From assembly GCF_000002875.2 (NCBI RefSeq), contig NC_009420.2, positions 2,418,320 through 2,482,319 of the forward strand: 64,000 bases of DNA. The letters run 5' to 3'. The position numbers and the translations under genes were made by a program. The notes under the pieces were generated by a model that searched no databases, was not told the DNA's origin, and saw only the letters and a program-made list of their open reading frames with translations. Positions 40,909 to 50,329 of this stretch are shown here, piece after piece. Origin of the DNA: Leishmania infantum JPCM5. Taxonomy: Eukaryota; Euglenozoa; Kinetoplastea; Trypanosomatida; Trypanosomatidae. The stretch's first letter is position 1. Each line of letters starts with the position of its first letter.

Positions 40909-42441
40909 TCAGGCGTTGTGCAAGGTAATGAGATCTAGCAACAGAGGGTTGACGTTTGTGCTCGGAGACAATTCCTTGTCTCGGAGCGACTGTAGGCGAC
41001 GGTGTAGATCATCGATTCCCATAGCCTGCTTCATTCGAACGCAGAATGACGAGTAGTTTTTAGCACCCTCGCTGATTGCAAGACCGTTGACCTGGTAGGA
41101 AAGTTTTTTCATATCCACTTTTCCATTTTCTGTCGCTTGGGTGGTGATATCTTCAGTGGCGAAAAAGAGTGCTTCAATCTCTTCCGAATGGCAGGGAACA
41201 GCACATTTCAGAATGAACGTGCTGGGGTTGACGAGCTGGTCATCTGTGTCAACGCAAAAAAAGTAAGCACTTCCAAACGCTGAAATGACATTTTTCATCT
41301 CCATGAAGGCGCCTGGGTAAAGTTTGTGCATAAGTGAGAACGCGATTCCGGTCATGTACGCGTCGTACGCTGCTTCGTGTGCCTTGCTTTGCAGCTTTAC
41401 GGCGGAGTCATTATACCCGTAAAACCCGGGTGGTAACCGGTACTCTTGCGTGAATTGGTCGCTCGAGAAACCAGCTCGCCGGCGACACTCTTGATACAAA
41501 GGCTCCAAGTGTGTGACTGGAAAGGCATCGTCTCCCGTCAACTTGGTGGCCATGGTTTTTGTGTCGTAAATAGAAGGCAGCGTGCGTTGCAGCACTTTCT
41601 TGAATTCAAGGTAATCCTGCGAAATAGGCGTTTCGTGCATGTGAATCATGAACATAACGTCTTGCATAAAGTTGTGGCCGACGATCGGTTTTCTGCTCTG
41701 CACAAGAATTTTCCAGAATAGTCGAAAGCCAAGCTGTTGCCCACGATCACGCTCGCACTGCAAACGCCTTTTTTCCTTTTCACTGATCCATTCATTCGTG
41801 TCCAGTTTCGTCAGCGTAAACTTTATATTCTGCCCCAGGTATGGTTTTCCATCGTAGTTGACGGCGATGCGAGAGTCGTATCGACGGTACAGAAAGCTCT
41901 GCAGACGCCGTGCGAGATCTATCACGCAGGGCAGCTCTCTGACTAGCGGCTCATTGCCAGCCGGCATCCACTCGTCGATTGCTTCAATGAGCGCATCGGC
42001 GATTTGCTGCTCAGCATGGTCGGTGAAGGGCATGTGAAGCTTCTCCTCGTAGGCAGCTTCCTCTTGTTCGTTGCAGAATGGAAGCCCGGAGGTGAGCCAC
42101 GTCTGGAAATTGAGGTGATTTGCTGCCAAAAAGGAGACGACCGAGAGGTTTAGCCGCAGGTCCCCACTGTCATTGAGCAGGTAAAAGTTGTATGGACGAA
42201 CCTCGTACGTGTTGTTCTCAGTTTTCGTGAAGAGAGCGATGCCCATTTGAAAGGCATTGTATACTACCACAGCGGCTCGTTTCGCGTGGTACACCGCCTC
42301 TGGCGGGGCGCCGAACGGTGCTGAAACACCGGTTACATCGACACCCGTCATTTCCTGATCAATTGCGCAGAACTCGCACCGCTCCACTTCGCGGGCAAAG
42401 TCAGGGAGTGCCACCAGTTGGTTGAACCTTGTAATGTCCAT
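40909..42441 (-). CDS. PARN: Poly(A)-specific ribonuclease, PARN-type deadenylase
   Basis: From the ATG at 42441 the product has 510 residues. It shows the DEDDh exonuclease signature of PARN/CAF1: D28 and E30 in FCAIDQEMTG, D261 in VGHNFMQDVMF, and H355 with D360 in HEAAYDAYMTG. The first two fall at the same residue numbers as human PARN D28 and E30, which supports this start over an upstream non-ATG extension. The enzyme removes poly(A) tails 3'-5' with Mg2+; trypanosomatids have several PARN paralogues that control mRNA decay. The paralogue number cannot be assigned. Codon use is more AT-rich than in TOR or the HECT ligase. The next gene-like element upstream is the tRNA cluster. Confidence 0.9.
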   Translation of the reverse strand: MDITRFNQLVALPDFAREVERCEFCAIDQEMTGVDVTGVSAPFGAPPEAVYHAKRAAVVVYNAFQMGIALFTKTENNTYEVRPYNFYLLNDSGDLRLNLSVVSFLAANHLNFQTWLTSGLPFCNEQEEAAYEEKLHMPFTDHAEQQIADALIEAIDEWMPAGNEPLVRELPCVIDLARRLQSFLYRRYDSRIAVNYDGKPYLGQNIKFTLTKLDTNEWISEKEKRRLQCERDRGQQLGFRLFWKILVQSRKPIVGHNFMQDVMFMIHMHETPISQDYLEFKKVLQRTLPSIYDTKTMATKLTGDDAFPVTHLEPLYQECRRRAGFSSDQFTQEYRLPPGFYGYNDSAVKLQSKAHEAAYDAYMTGIAFSLMHKLYPGAFMEMKNVISAFGSAYFFCVDTDDQLVNPSTFILKCAVPCHSEEIEALFFATEDITTQATENGKVDMKKLSYQVNGLAISEGAKNYSSFCVRMKQAMGIDDLHRRLQSLRDKELSPSTNVNPLLLDLITLHNA

Positions 42442-43022
42442 TGCTCCTCCAAAGCGAAAAAAAAGTGAATTGATAATAGTGCACGTACAATTCTGACGTG
42501 TTTGGGGCTTTCTGTTTGAACACAAGTGCAGTAACTGGCGGTATGATCTTGGTGCTTGGTTCACAGAAAGTTTCTGGAGAGGGGGGACGGTGATGCGGGA
42601 AGAGAATTGGTTGGCTGTCAGGGCGAGTGGAACAACTGTTGTCGCTGCAATGGGCCGCGAAAGTAAGCAAGTGGCAGCCGTAGGCGTTGGGCTAGCGGAG
42701 GGGGGAGTGAGCAGCGGTTCCGTTTTCCACCGCTGTGCGGAAGAGGAGCTGATGAGAAAAACTACCTTATCAAGTGTTCACCCTTCAAGAAGCGTTTTGC
42801 CGCGCGAAGAGTCAAATGCACAACTTCATGGTTTGAAAAAAAAAAGTACAGATGCCCTGTGGGGGCCGCAAAATTTGCGAGAAGGTTAGGAGCGCTGCTT
42901 AGTAAAAGTCGAAGCAGCGGTTCCAAAGAATAACGAAGACATATGGGACGGCAAATGGGCTTATATATGAGACTTGTTTTCAAGAAAGAATACATTAATG
43001 TTTTTTTTGTGATTGGTGCATC
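42442..43022. other. Intergenic region between PARN-like gene and tRNA cluster
   Basis: No gene beyond the splice signals. The AT-rich composition ends around 43.0 kb, where the tRNA cluster begins. Confidence 0.5.
42444..42475 (-). promoter_or_regulatory. Predicted trans-splice acceptor of the PARN-like gene
   Basis: On the minus strand a T-rich tract is followed by GGAG at 42450-42447 and another AG at 42445-42444, just before the ATG at 42441. If the first AG is used, the UTR contributed by the gene is only 5 nt. Other acceptors further upstream cannot be excluded, but would not give an earlier in-frame ATG. Confidence 0.45.
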
Positions 43023-43094
43023 GGATTCATAGCTCAGTGGTAGAGCATTCGGCTGCAGTCCGAATGGTCCCCGGTTCAAACCCGGGTGGGTCCT
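43023..43094 (+). tRNA. tRNA-Cys (GCA)
   Basis: A 72-nt cloverleaf. The acceptor stem GGATTCA pairs with TGGGTCC with two G-U pairs, the discriminator is T, the T arm is CCCGG-TTCAAAC-CCGGG, and the anticodon loop has GCA. The U discriminator and D-loop context fit eukaryotic tRNA-Cys. Confidence 0.95.
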
Positions 43095-43884
43095 TCTTTT
43101 CTTTAGGCCGAAGTCGGGGGAGGCAGGGACCCCAGCAACAAAATCCGGGTCCAAGCGGCGTCTTTGGCGGCGTGTGCGGGGCCACGCTTTCACACCAAAA
43201 TCTTTTTTTTTAGGGTCGACATCATCGCCTGGTACCCGACCCCCCCCCTCTTGGCTTGCGCCGTGGCGCGCCGCGTCAAGATCTACCACTTGTAGAACGG
43301 TATTCCTGATGAGCCCGTTCTGTGTCGTGCGGGGGTGGGGGGGGGTCTTTCTCCCGAAGCGCGGGGCTCACCGCTTATATGCCACGCGGTGCGCTCCTCA
43401 GGCCCCTCTTTGGGCCGCGGAAAGGCAGCGTGGTGTTCGCTGCTTATCGGTGACGGGTTGGGCGTATCACCCCGCTTGATCGCCAGTGGAGCTGGAGCAC
43501 CTTTGTCGGCGCTGGCGAAGCCCCATGCCAAAAGCACATCAAGAGACAGGTGACCGCGCTGTATGTTTGTTCGTGCATGCCTTCGTGTACGCATGTGGAT
43601 CGCGAGAACTGCGTAGAAGCGCGCGGGGATATGGAAATCGTTTTTTCTCTAAGGGAGAAACATGCGACAGAAGAGGGCTAGGGTGCACTCTGGCATGGGG
43701 AGGAATATGCAAGGAGGGATGCATTCAACGTTGGCGACTTTTCACACTTTCAGAGCGCCAACACAGCGCTCTCACCGGGTTGTGATGATGAGCGTTTACA
43801 CCGGCTCGGTTCATGTGGATTCGGGAACCTCGAGTTTGCAGGCCTGTTTCCCAACGGGCCTCGTCCTTCCGGTGGGCAAAAAAA
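43095..43884. other. GC-rich spacer inside the tRNA cluster
   Basis: 790 bp with no recognised gene. A run of eight T on the plus strand near 43204-43211 could end a Pol III transcript beginning at or after tRNA-Cys. I compared by eye with remembered 5S, U6 and SL RNA sequences and saw no match. Confidence 0.45.
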
Positions 43885-43966
43885 TGATGAGAGTGGGGTT
43901 TGAACCCACGCCCTCGAAAGGATTGGAACCTTAATCCAACGTCTTAGACCACTCGACCATCTCACC
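43885..43966 (-). tRNA. tRNA-Leu (AAG)
   Basis: An 82-nt class II tRNA. The acceptor GGTGAGA pairs with TCTCATC (one G-U), the discriminator is A, and a variable arm is present. The anticodon stem-loop is TTGGA-TTAAGGT-TCCAA with anticodon AAG, and the T arm contains GGTTCAAACC. A T run follows on the minus strand as a Pol III terminator. Confidence 0.95.
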
Positions 43967-44027
43967 TTGCGAATCATGCTGCAGTTGTGTTGCATCAGGG
44001 CGCTGTTTGTTTCTGAGACCAAAAGAA

Positions 44028-44099
44028 TAGCACCGATTGGTTTCGATCCAACGACCTATGGGTTATGAGCCCATCGCGCTTCCACTGCGCTACGGTGCT
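44028..44099 (-). tRNA. Initiator tRNA-Met (CAT)
   Basis: A 72-nt tRNA with anticodon CAT in the loop CTCATAA. Initiator features are an A1:T72 first pair (AGCACCG with CGGTGCT), a T-loop ATCGAAA instead of TTC, and a G-rich anticodon stem TGGG. Elongator tRNA-Met would have G1:C72 and a TTC T-loop. Confidence 0.93.
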
Positions 44100-44172
44100 T
44101 CTTGACTGCCGCACGAGTTGTAGAGCCGTGCTCTATGTAGCTTACGATTGACTCCATGGCTTCGCATAGCAA

Positions 44173-44244
44173 GGTCGTTTGGTCTAGTGGTATGATTCCT
44201 GTTTTGGGTACAGGAGGTCACGGGTTCAATTCCCGTAACGACCC
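44173..44244 (+). tRNA. tRNA-Pro (TGG)
   Basis: A 72-nt cloverleaf. The acceptor GGTCGTT pairs with AACGACC, the discriminator is C, and the anticodon stem-loop is CCTGT-TTTGGGT-ACAGG with anticodon TGG. The T arm is CGGGTTCAATTCCCG. A T run just downstream would terminate Pol III. Confidence 0.95.
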
Positions 44245-44531
44245 CTTTTTTCGGCGAAGTAAGGGAGGGGCGTGGGTGGACTGAGTGGGGGGCATCTGGG
44301 CATTTCCCTTCCAGCCGCCAAGGCGGCGCCCACGCATGACGCGGCGTGTTCGAGGCGAAAAATGTGAAGAAGGGTGGGAACCCTTTGGCTCCTATCGAGA
44401 ATAGCTCTTGCCTGCTTCTTCCTTTACTCTTGTACGTGGGTGCTCCAGGCTGCGACGGGTGGGAGGGGCCCTCGCGCTTCGCTTACACGTCGTTTCACAC
44501 CATTCCTCTCCACACCGACCTCTCCGCGCCC
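44245..44531. other. Spacer between tRNA-Pro and TMA16
   Basis: No gene is seen. It holds the Pol III terminator of tRNA-Pro and the 3' UTR of the TMA16 gene. Confidence 0.5.
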
Positions 44532-45326
44532 TTAGGCGTCCTCGTCGGCCGAAACTCCACGACGGCTCGCCATGGCGGCGCAGCGCTGCGCCGAGAGACG
44601 CTTCTGCTGCTTCGCCTCCTCGCGCGCTTTCACGCGCAGCCTGACACTCGCCGTGGTGTCCTCCGTCTTCTTGATGGACACTTTCATGCGCGACGGCGCG
44701 GTTGACTGCTGCTGCGACTGCACGGCGTGAAACTTGACAGCGCGCTTCGGCAGCGTCACGGGTGCCTCCTTGCGGATATCCGCCACCGGCCGCAATCGCT
44801 GCAGCAGCTGCTCGAGTGCCTCCTTCGTCGGCGGCGTGCGGTGCTGCATGGAAATGCTGGTCAGCGGCACCACCGTAACCGTTTCCTGTGCCCCGTCCCA
44901 TATCTCTGTCAATATCTCGACGTCATCGGCATCCGTCATGCTCGGCACCCGAAGCCCCTTCGCCGAATGCAGCTCATCCTCCTCGGCCTGCAGGGTTGCT
45001 TCAAGAACCTTAATGCGGCCCATCGGTGGGTTGCGCTGCAGGCGCAGCGCCGACATCTCCTCCTTATTGCGATCCACATAAAGCTCCACGAGCTGCGCGA
45101 CCGTCTCCTCTGGGACGGCAGTGGCGGTGTAGCCGAGAGCAATGCACTGCTCCCGGAACCAGAAAAACCGCATCAGCTGCAGCGTTTTCTCCATCTTGAG
45201 CCTGGTTTTGTGCGCGTCGAGTCGGACTGCGCGCTTCTCCTTCTTTTCCAGCTGCCGCACCGAGCGGTCGCGGGGATGGGGCACCGCGCGCTTCTCGCGC
45301 GCCGAGTTCAGCAACGCACGGCGCAT
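44532..45326 (-). CDS. TMA16: TMA16-like 60S ribosome assembly factor
   Basis: The gene encodes 264 residues from the ATG at 45326. The N-terminal half matches the TMA16 family: a basic start with HPRDRSVRQLEKKEKRAVRL, the helix LMRFFWFREQC, and ELYVDRNKEEMSALRLQRNP. The family-type segment DELHSAKGLRVPSM follows near residue 120. Yeast Tma16 binds pre-60S particles in the nucleus. The last 110 residues are basic and low in conserved features, ending in an Ala/Lys/Arg-rich helix that may bind RNA or the nucleolus. On the minus strand a long pyrimidine tract ends in AG at 45376-45375, leaving a 48-nt UTR with a small out-of-frame ATG. It is the first Pol II gene beyond the tRNA cluster. Confidence 0.8.
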   Translation of the reverse strand: MRRALLNSAREKRAVPHPRDRSVRQLEKKEKRAVRLDAHKTRLKMEKTLQLMRFFWFREQCIALGYTATAVPEETVAQLVELYVDRNKEEMSALRLQRNPPMGRIKVLEATLQAEEDELHSAKGLRVPSMTDADDVEILTEIWDGAQETVTVVPLTSISMQHRTPPTKEALEQLLQRLRPVADIRKEAPVTLPKRAVKFHAVQSQQQSTAPSRMKVSIKKTEDTTASVRLRVKAREEAKQQKRLSAQRCAAMASRRGVSADEDA

Positions 45327-45659
45327 GACTATCTAGCGGACGCGAAAGGCGGCAGCGCCACACATGTGAAAGAACTCGGAGAAAGGACGGAAAGAAAAGA
45401 GTGAGGGAAGAGGGGCCATTCAAATCACCGAGCAACCAGAGCGGGATGTGTGTGTCTATGCGTGCGTTCGCCGCCGCCGCGGTGCCGTTGCACCGGCAAC
45501 ATCCTCGCACGCATATTCACGCCACCGCATCTCCCTGCCAACAGCGTCGCAGACACGACCTATTTCTGTGAAAGTTGTTTTCGCGGTCATCACCAGGAAA
45601 GAAGACCAGAGAAACATCGATGAAAGGGGACGGCATAAGTTACTTTGCACTCGTTCAAC
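45327..45659. other. Intergenic region upstream of TMA16
   Basis: It holds the TMA16 splice signal, with a CT-rich stretch on the minus strand near 45377-45415. No gene. Confidence 0.5.
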
Positions 45660-46238
45660 GTGTCCATTCTCTGCCACACAACATGAGCTAAGCTCTACTC
45701 TGCCCGGTCTGCCACAGTGGCCCATCTTGCGGTGCAAAGCAGCCGTAGACACTCGTTACACCAAATGCGCCGACTCAGTCGTCTGAGCACGGCCCCTGCC
45801 CCGTACCATGCCCACCCACCCGCCCGCCTCGCAGGTCGCCTCACAGCCGCGCCCCTCATGCCGCTCGCTACTGGGCGCGCCCCTATCGGGGTGGCTCAGG
45901 CTCCCCCACCGGTAGGCAGCCTGAGGGCCGGGTGTGTGTGGGATACGTTCCAGTCAGGTCGGCACTCGTGCCCATCGTATGGATGGTGCAAGCATGCTCA
46001 CGCTGTCGCAGGTCGCTCAGACGCATCGCGCCATCCAGGACCTGACCGCCGGCATCGGCAGTGATGCATCGCTCTGACCTCCCTGCGTCGCGGGTGCTTG
46101 GCCCTGTCAGCACCAGAAGTGGCTCGGCATTCGGCAGGGGTAGGGAGGGGCTGCTTGAACTCCCCACACGGAGTGTGTGTGTGTGTGTGTGGGAGGGAGG
46201 GGGGCATGCATTGGACCCTGGACACCACGCACTGACGT
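45660..46238 (-). repeat. Short interspersed retroposon-like repeat, copy 2 (SIDER2-like)
   Basis: About 579 bp, matching 16167-16741 except for two substitutions and a 4-nt difference in the TG tract. It lies in the 3' flank of the TBC-protein gene. As with copy 1, the repeat is certain and the SIDER2 name is inferred. An ACGTG lies at both edges (45658 and 46235), too short to prove a target-site duplication. Confidence 0.75.
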
Positions 46239-48655
46239 GCCCTCTGTCATCAGGGAGGGCGAAGTAAAGAAGTAAAGGAAAGAGAAAATGAGGCATCACC
46301 GCCACAGCCACAGAGAGCGCGACAGCATCATACCACCACCATGCCGCGCGGGAAGCTCCGCAGTGAATTGTCGTTAGTTGATGAAACCAGTGGAAAAGGC
46401 GAAGGCGGACATACGCACCATTCAGTACAGACACACATCATGGAATTAGCCGTACCATAGGACAAGAAGCACCTGCCTGCAAACCCACTCCTCCACTTGG
46501 TCCCGGTTCAGCATCGTCCGGCTGCCACTGCGGCGGCACTTGGCGCGCCGCCGCTACAGCAAAGAGTAGTACTCAGAAGCTGAAGAAGTCCGTGCTGGAC
46601 GTTGTCGTGCGGCCACACGAGTGGAGGAGAAGGAAGTGCACGCTCACCCCGCTGGTGGCACGGATCGCCGACACCGTCTCATGACGGCAACTCATCCAGG
46701 TGTGCTTGCAGTTCGACACGTGCAACTCTCCATCACCGTGCAGCACAGGGAAAGAGCGGTAAGTTGCAGCTGTGTGAAGGGGGCTGGAGGGAACGTGCGC
46801 CTGATGCACGTGCACGCCGAGCGATGAGGAAGATGAGCACCCACGTTGGCGTCGGCAAGGCCGGCACCTGACCTAGCGGCCAGATCACTGGGGGATTCCA
46901 AGTATCCTTGCTCAGCCCTTCACACACGACGACGACTTCCGCCTCACGTACCTCGGCGGAGCTCATGTGCAGACATTCGGGCAACCTCACCGGTGGCAGC
47001 ATCGCAGCTTCCCACAAACGTAACATGCACACAGAGAAAAAAAAAAGGATTACGAAAGCAGCAGAAACGCGACGCACCGAGTGCGTGTGCACAGACGTCT
47101 TATAAAGAGCATAGGTAAACAGAACAGCGGACAGGGTGGTGGAGCAGGAAGGAGGTTGCGCCAGAAAGCCGCAAAGAGAGGGGAGGACAATACCGAAAGA
47201 GCAAACGCGAAACAGAGAGAGAGAGAGCTGAAGCCCAAAATAAAAAAGGAATATACGGCCTTGCGTTATGACTGGGGAACGGGCGACAGGAAGACCCGAA
47301 ACACAGAGGGTTGAAGGGATGACCAAGAGGATCTGAGTCACAGCACACTAATAGAGGAAACAGATGGACACAAACACGCACAAATCCGTGATGGCACCCA
47401 CCAGCTTGTATGCAAAAGCGCCGCTCAGACAGCGATGAAAAGATTCCAATGTGCGAATGGCAGGAAAAGAAAATTGAGAAGGCGGAGTGGAGTGCGAGAG
47501 AGAGAGGTGCTCCTTCAGCGCGGTGTGAAGAAAGGAAGAGCTGAGGGATGAGAAAGTAAGCAAAACAACGGCGCTTGCGCGAGTCCGTGGAGCAGGGAAG
47601 GTTAGAAAAAGCCGTGCGTGTCGTCGATCACGAACCTCAGCAACACTCCATGCGCTTCAGTCTCTGGCACAATCTGCATGAATCTGCACAGAAAAAAAAA
47701 CAAGTACTGGGGAAGAGAGTAGAAAATGATGACGGCCAAAGGGCAGACGCGCGCGCACACACACACAACATGCGAACGCGCCGAGCAGTCGTCGCTATGC
47801 AGGAAGGAGGGACAGGCGTGCCAGTGGCAAAGCAGGGGACGAAATGGAAACGAAGAAAAAGGGGATCTAGACAGATATTGTGGGTGAAGGCGCAGTAGCG
47901 CGCGTGGGAAGGATGATTGGTTGGCTGTGGGGAGGGGCTGTCGCAGCTGTGCAGATGCAGCTGCTGCGTTCTTCCATATCATCTGATGAAGCGAGAGTGA
48001 TGGAAGGTGTATGAGAAAGGCAAGGCAGGCTGAGAGAAGGGAAAGGGAGAGGAACACGCCGATTCCCACAGCCCTGGCTTTGCCGGTGCGACTACGCTAA
48101 TACAGCGAATGGCTCGCGAGGGGCTGAAGGGAGGCAACGGAGATGCACTAAGCGGTGAAAACAAACAAGAAGAAGCATAGAAGATAGAGAAGTGCAGCTG
48201 AGAGGTGTGCTTCGTCCATTTCGCGTGACTAAACGGCTTAGTTGCCCCGTCACTTGGGGTTGCGCGTACAACAAGGAACGAGAAAAGACCAGCAACACGC
48301 ACAGGAAGGGATAGCTGGCGGGGCTCTCATCATGGTCGATGCAGAGCATTGCATATATCCTCCCGTGTACCACCTATGCGTGCAGGATGCACACTCGCTG
48401 CGGAGCTTGATTCTCTTCTTTTGCCTTTGCGTGCACACCGTGGCAGTAGCGGCACAACGGTTGCGGCTTACGCACGCGCCCCCCGCCCCGCCCCTTCACA
48501 GGGGGCGGCAGGAAAAAAAAAACGAAACGATGGGGCGATAGGAAGCACCGGCACGGAATGTCGCGAAAGGAAGCTGAGCCGCTCTCGGAAGCTTTTCAAG
48601 CTGTCCGAACAAAGAGCTCCTCTTCCCCATCTCTCTTTTTCGGTTTTAAGCGTCT
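46239..48655. other. Gene-free stretch, 3' flank of the TBC-protein gene
   Basis: No intact gene. Between about 46570 and 47010 short frames on both strands look somewhat protein-like but are broken (see findings). The rest is purine-rich on the plus strand, with many homopolymers. Confidence 0.45.
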
Positions 48656-50329
48656 TCAGTACTTCTCGAACTCGATGTGTGGATGGGTGGCCTTGCAGTC
48701 ATCGCACACAGCACCGAGGTCTTCGTTCCACCACTTTGGCCGTTTCTTGTCGCAGATTTCGCACGGCTCAAACGTTTCCGTCTTTGGCGCCCGCTGCAGG
48801 CGAGGCGCAATGCGCTTCTCGTAGACCTGGCTGCGGATGAGATCGATGCTGTCTCCATCCTCTCCGAGGTCGATGTACGGTGCCCGCTGAAGAATGGCCA
48901 GGACATCCTCGTGGTCAGCGACGCGATAATCCAGGCGCATCAGCTCGTACAGCTCGTTCGCCTCGGTGGAGCTCTTGATGGCGAGTAGTTCGGTGCGGAA
49001 GTGCTCGACAATGGCGAGACAGAAGCGGATGAGGAATCGCATGCCGCCTTGCATGAAGGCATCCAAGAAGCTGAAGAGTTCGTTGAATTGCAGCACGTGA
49101 ATGCACAGACCTGTCAAGATCTTCTGCAGGTATGTGTCCGGCCAGAAATTCAGCTTCTCCAGATGCTTCGCGACCTCGGGCTGCTGCTTCTGCATAAAGT
49201 ACTCGACCACCCACGCACTCGTGGCGAAGCCCACCGCCTCCGCTGCCCAGTGCCCCTTCAGGTACTCCGTCGCCACAAACCGGATCACTGCCGCCGTCTC
49301 AACCTCGGTCAGCACAAGCATGCACAAGCCAGCAAGATAGCTCATGGCCTGGCCGTACGCGTGGAACTCGTGGTACATGGCGTTCAGAAACGCCACCATC
49401 TTTCGGCGGTGGTCCGGATGGAAGAAGGTGCGGTCTGCGTCCTTGATGATGACGCGCACCACATCCTCATCCTCGTCTTCGATCTCTACGTACTGCACGG
49501 GCTTGCGGTAAAATGCGGCCTTCTCCACCCATTTCTCGAGCCGCGGCCGCAGCTCATCCTTGTGCGCCTCCAGAAATCCGTTGTTCAGGTTTAACAGTGG
49601 CGCCCGCTCCACCACCTCTACCTGCCAGAAGAGGGGCATATCAAAGTAAGGGCCGGTGAAATGAGTCGGCTTGCAATACTTCACGGGCTTCTTTGACGCC
49701 CGGTCCGCAGTGGCTGCCTCGGCAGCCGCACCAAAGCTGGACACCGACGGAGCAGTAGCCGTTGTGGTTGTCGTTGCAGCAGTCTTGCCGAAGCCGAAGG
49801 AAATCGGCACTGCCGCATCAGAGGCGGGCTTCGGCGTCGTAGCTGCAGTGTTGCCGAAGCCGAACATTGGCTTTGCGCCGGGCATTGACGTGGCCTGAGT
49901 GGAAGCTGCAACACCAAAGCCAAAGGCGCTTGCATTGGCTGACGACGTGCTGGGTGCGGCGGGAGCGCCAGACACGTTCGCCTGCGTCGCTGGTGCCTCC
50001 CCCAGCACCGAGCCCTGAGCTGTTGGCGCTGTGGCTTCCGACAGCGCCTTCTGTTCTGCGGAATACATCCTCCACACCTCCGCGTCCGACTTGCCTGACT
50101 TGGCCTTCAACTCTCGCGCTTTGCGGTGAATGACGCGTAGCTCATCGTTGATCTTCTCTGCATTTTTGTGGGCCACGGTTATGTCCTCGAAGAAGTCAGC
50201 TGGAATGGCGGAAAACGACTGCGCGAACGACGCGAGGGCGGCGGGGTAGCTGCCGAAGGCGTCAAAACACTCCTTTGCGCGGGCCTCCTTGAGGCCTGTT
50301 ATCTTCTGCAGGTGAGCGGCGGTGGCCAT
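48656..50329 (-). CDS. TBC-domain protein with FG repeats and C-terminal zinc ribbon
   Basis: 557 residues from the ATG at 50329. Residues 1-35 look like a small helical, UBA-like domain (LQKITGLKEARAKECFDAFG). Residues 105-210 are Ala/Ser/Thr-rich with spaced FG motifs (SAFGFGVA, MFGFGNT, SFGFGKT, SFGAA), like FG nucleoporins. A TBC domain covers about 225-455: arginine finger R300 in IKDADRTF, glutamine finger Q327 in AYGQAMSYL. TBC proteins are usually GTPase-activating proteins for Rab GTPases, and both catalytic fingers are present. The tail has CEIC and CDDC separated by 14 residues (about 520-545), a zinc-ribbon pattern. The mix of FG repeats and TBC is unusual; the true target GTPase is unknown. 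On the minus strand a C-rich tract ends in AG at 50340-50339, just 9 nt before the ATG. Confidence 0.82.
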   Translation of the reverse strand: MATAAHLQKITGLKEARAKECFDAFGSYPAALASFAQSFSAIPADFFEDITVAHKNAEKINDELRVIHRKARELKAKSGKSDAEVWRMYSAEQKALSEATAPTAQGSVLGEAPATQANVSGAPAAPSTSSANASAFGFGVAASTQATSMPGAKPMFGFGNTAATTPKPASDAAVPISFGFGKTAATTTTTATAPSVSSFGAAAEAATADRASKKPVKYCKPTHFTGPYFDMPLFWQVEVVERAPLLNLNNGFLEAHKDELRPRLEKWVEKAAFYRKPVQYVEIEDEDEDVVRVIIKDADRTFFHPDHRRKMVAFLNAMYHEFHAYGQAMSYLAGLCMLVLTEVETAAVIRFVATEYLKGHWAAEAVGFATSAWVVEYFMQKQQPEVAKHLEKLNFWPDTYLQKILTGLCIHVLQFNELFSFLDAFMQGGMRFLIRFCLAIVEHFRTELLAIKSSTEANELYELMRLDYRVADHEDVLAILQRAPYIDLGEDGDSIDLIRSQVYEKRIAPRLQRAPKTETFEPCEICDKKRPKWWNEDLGAVCDDCKATHPHIEFEKY

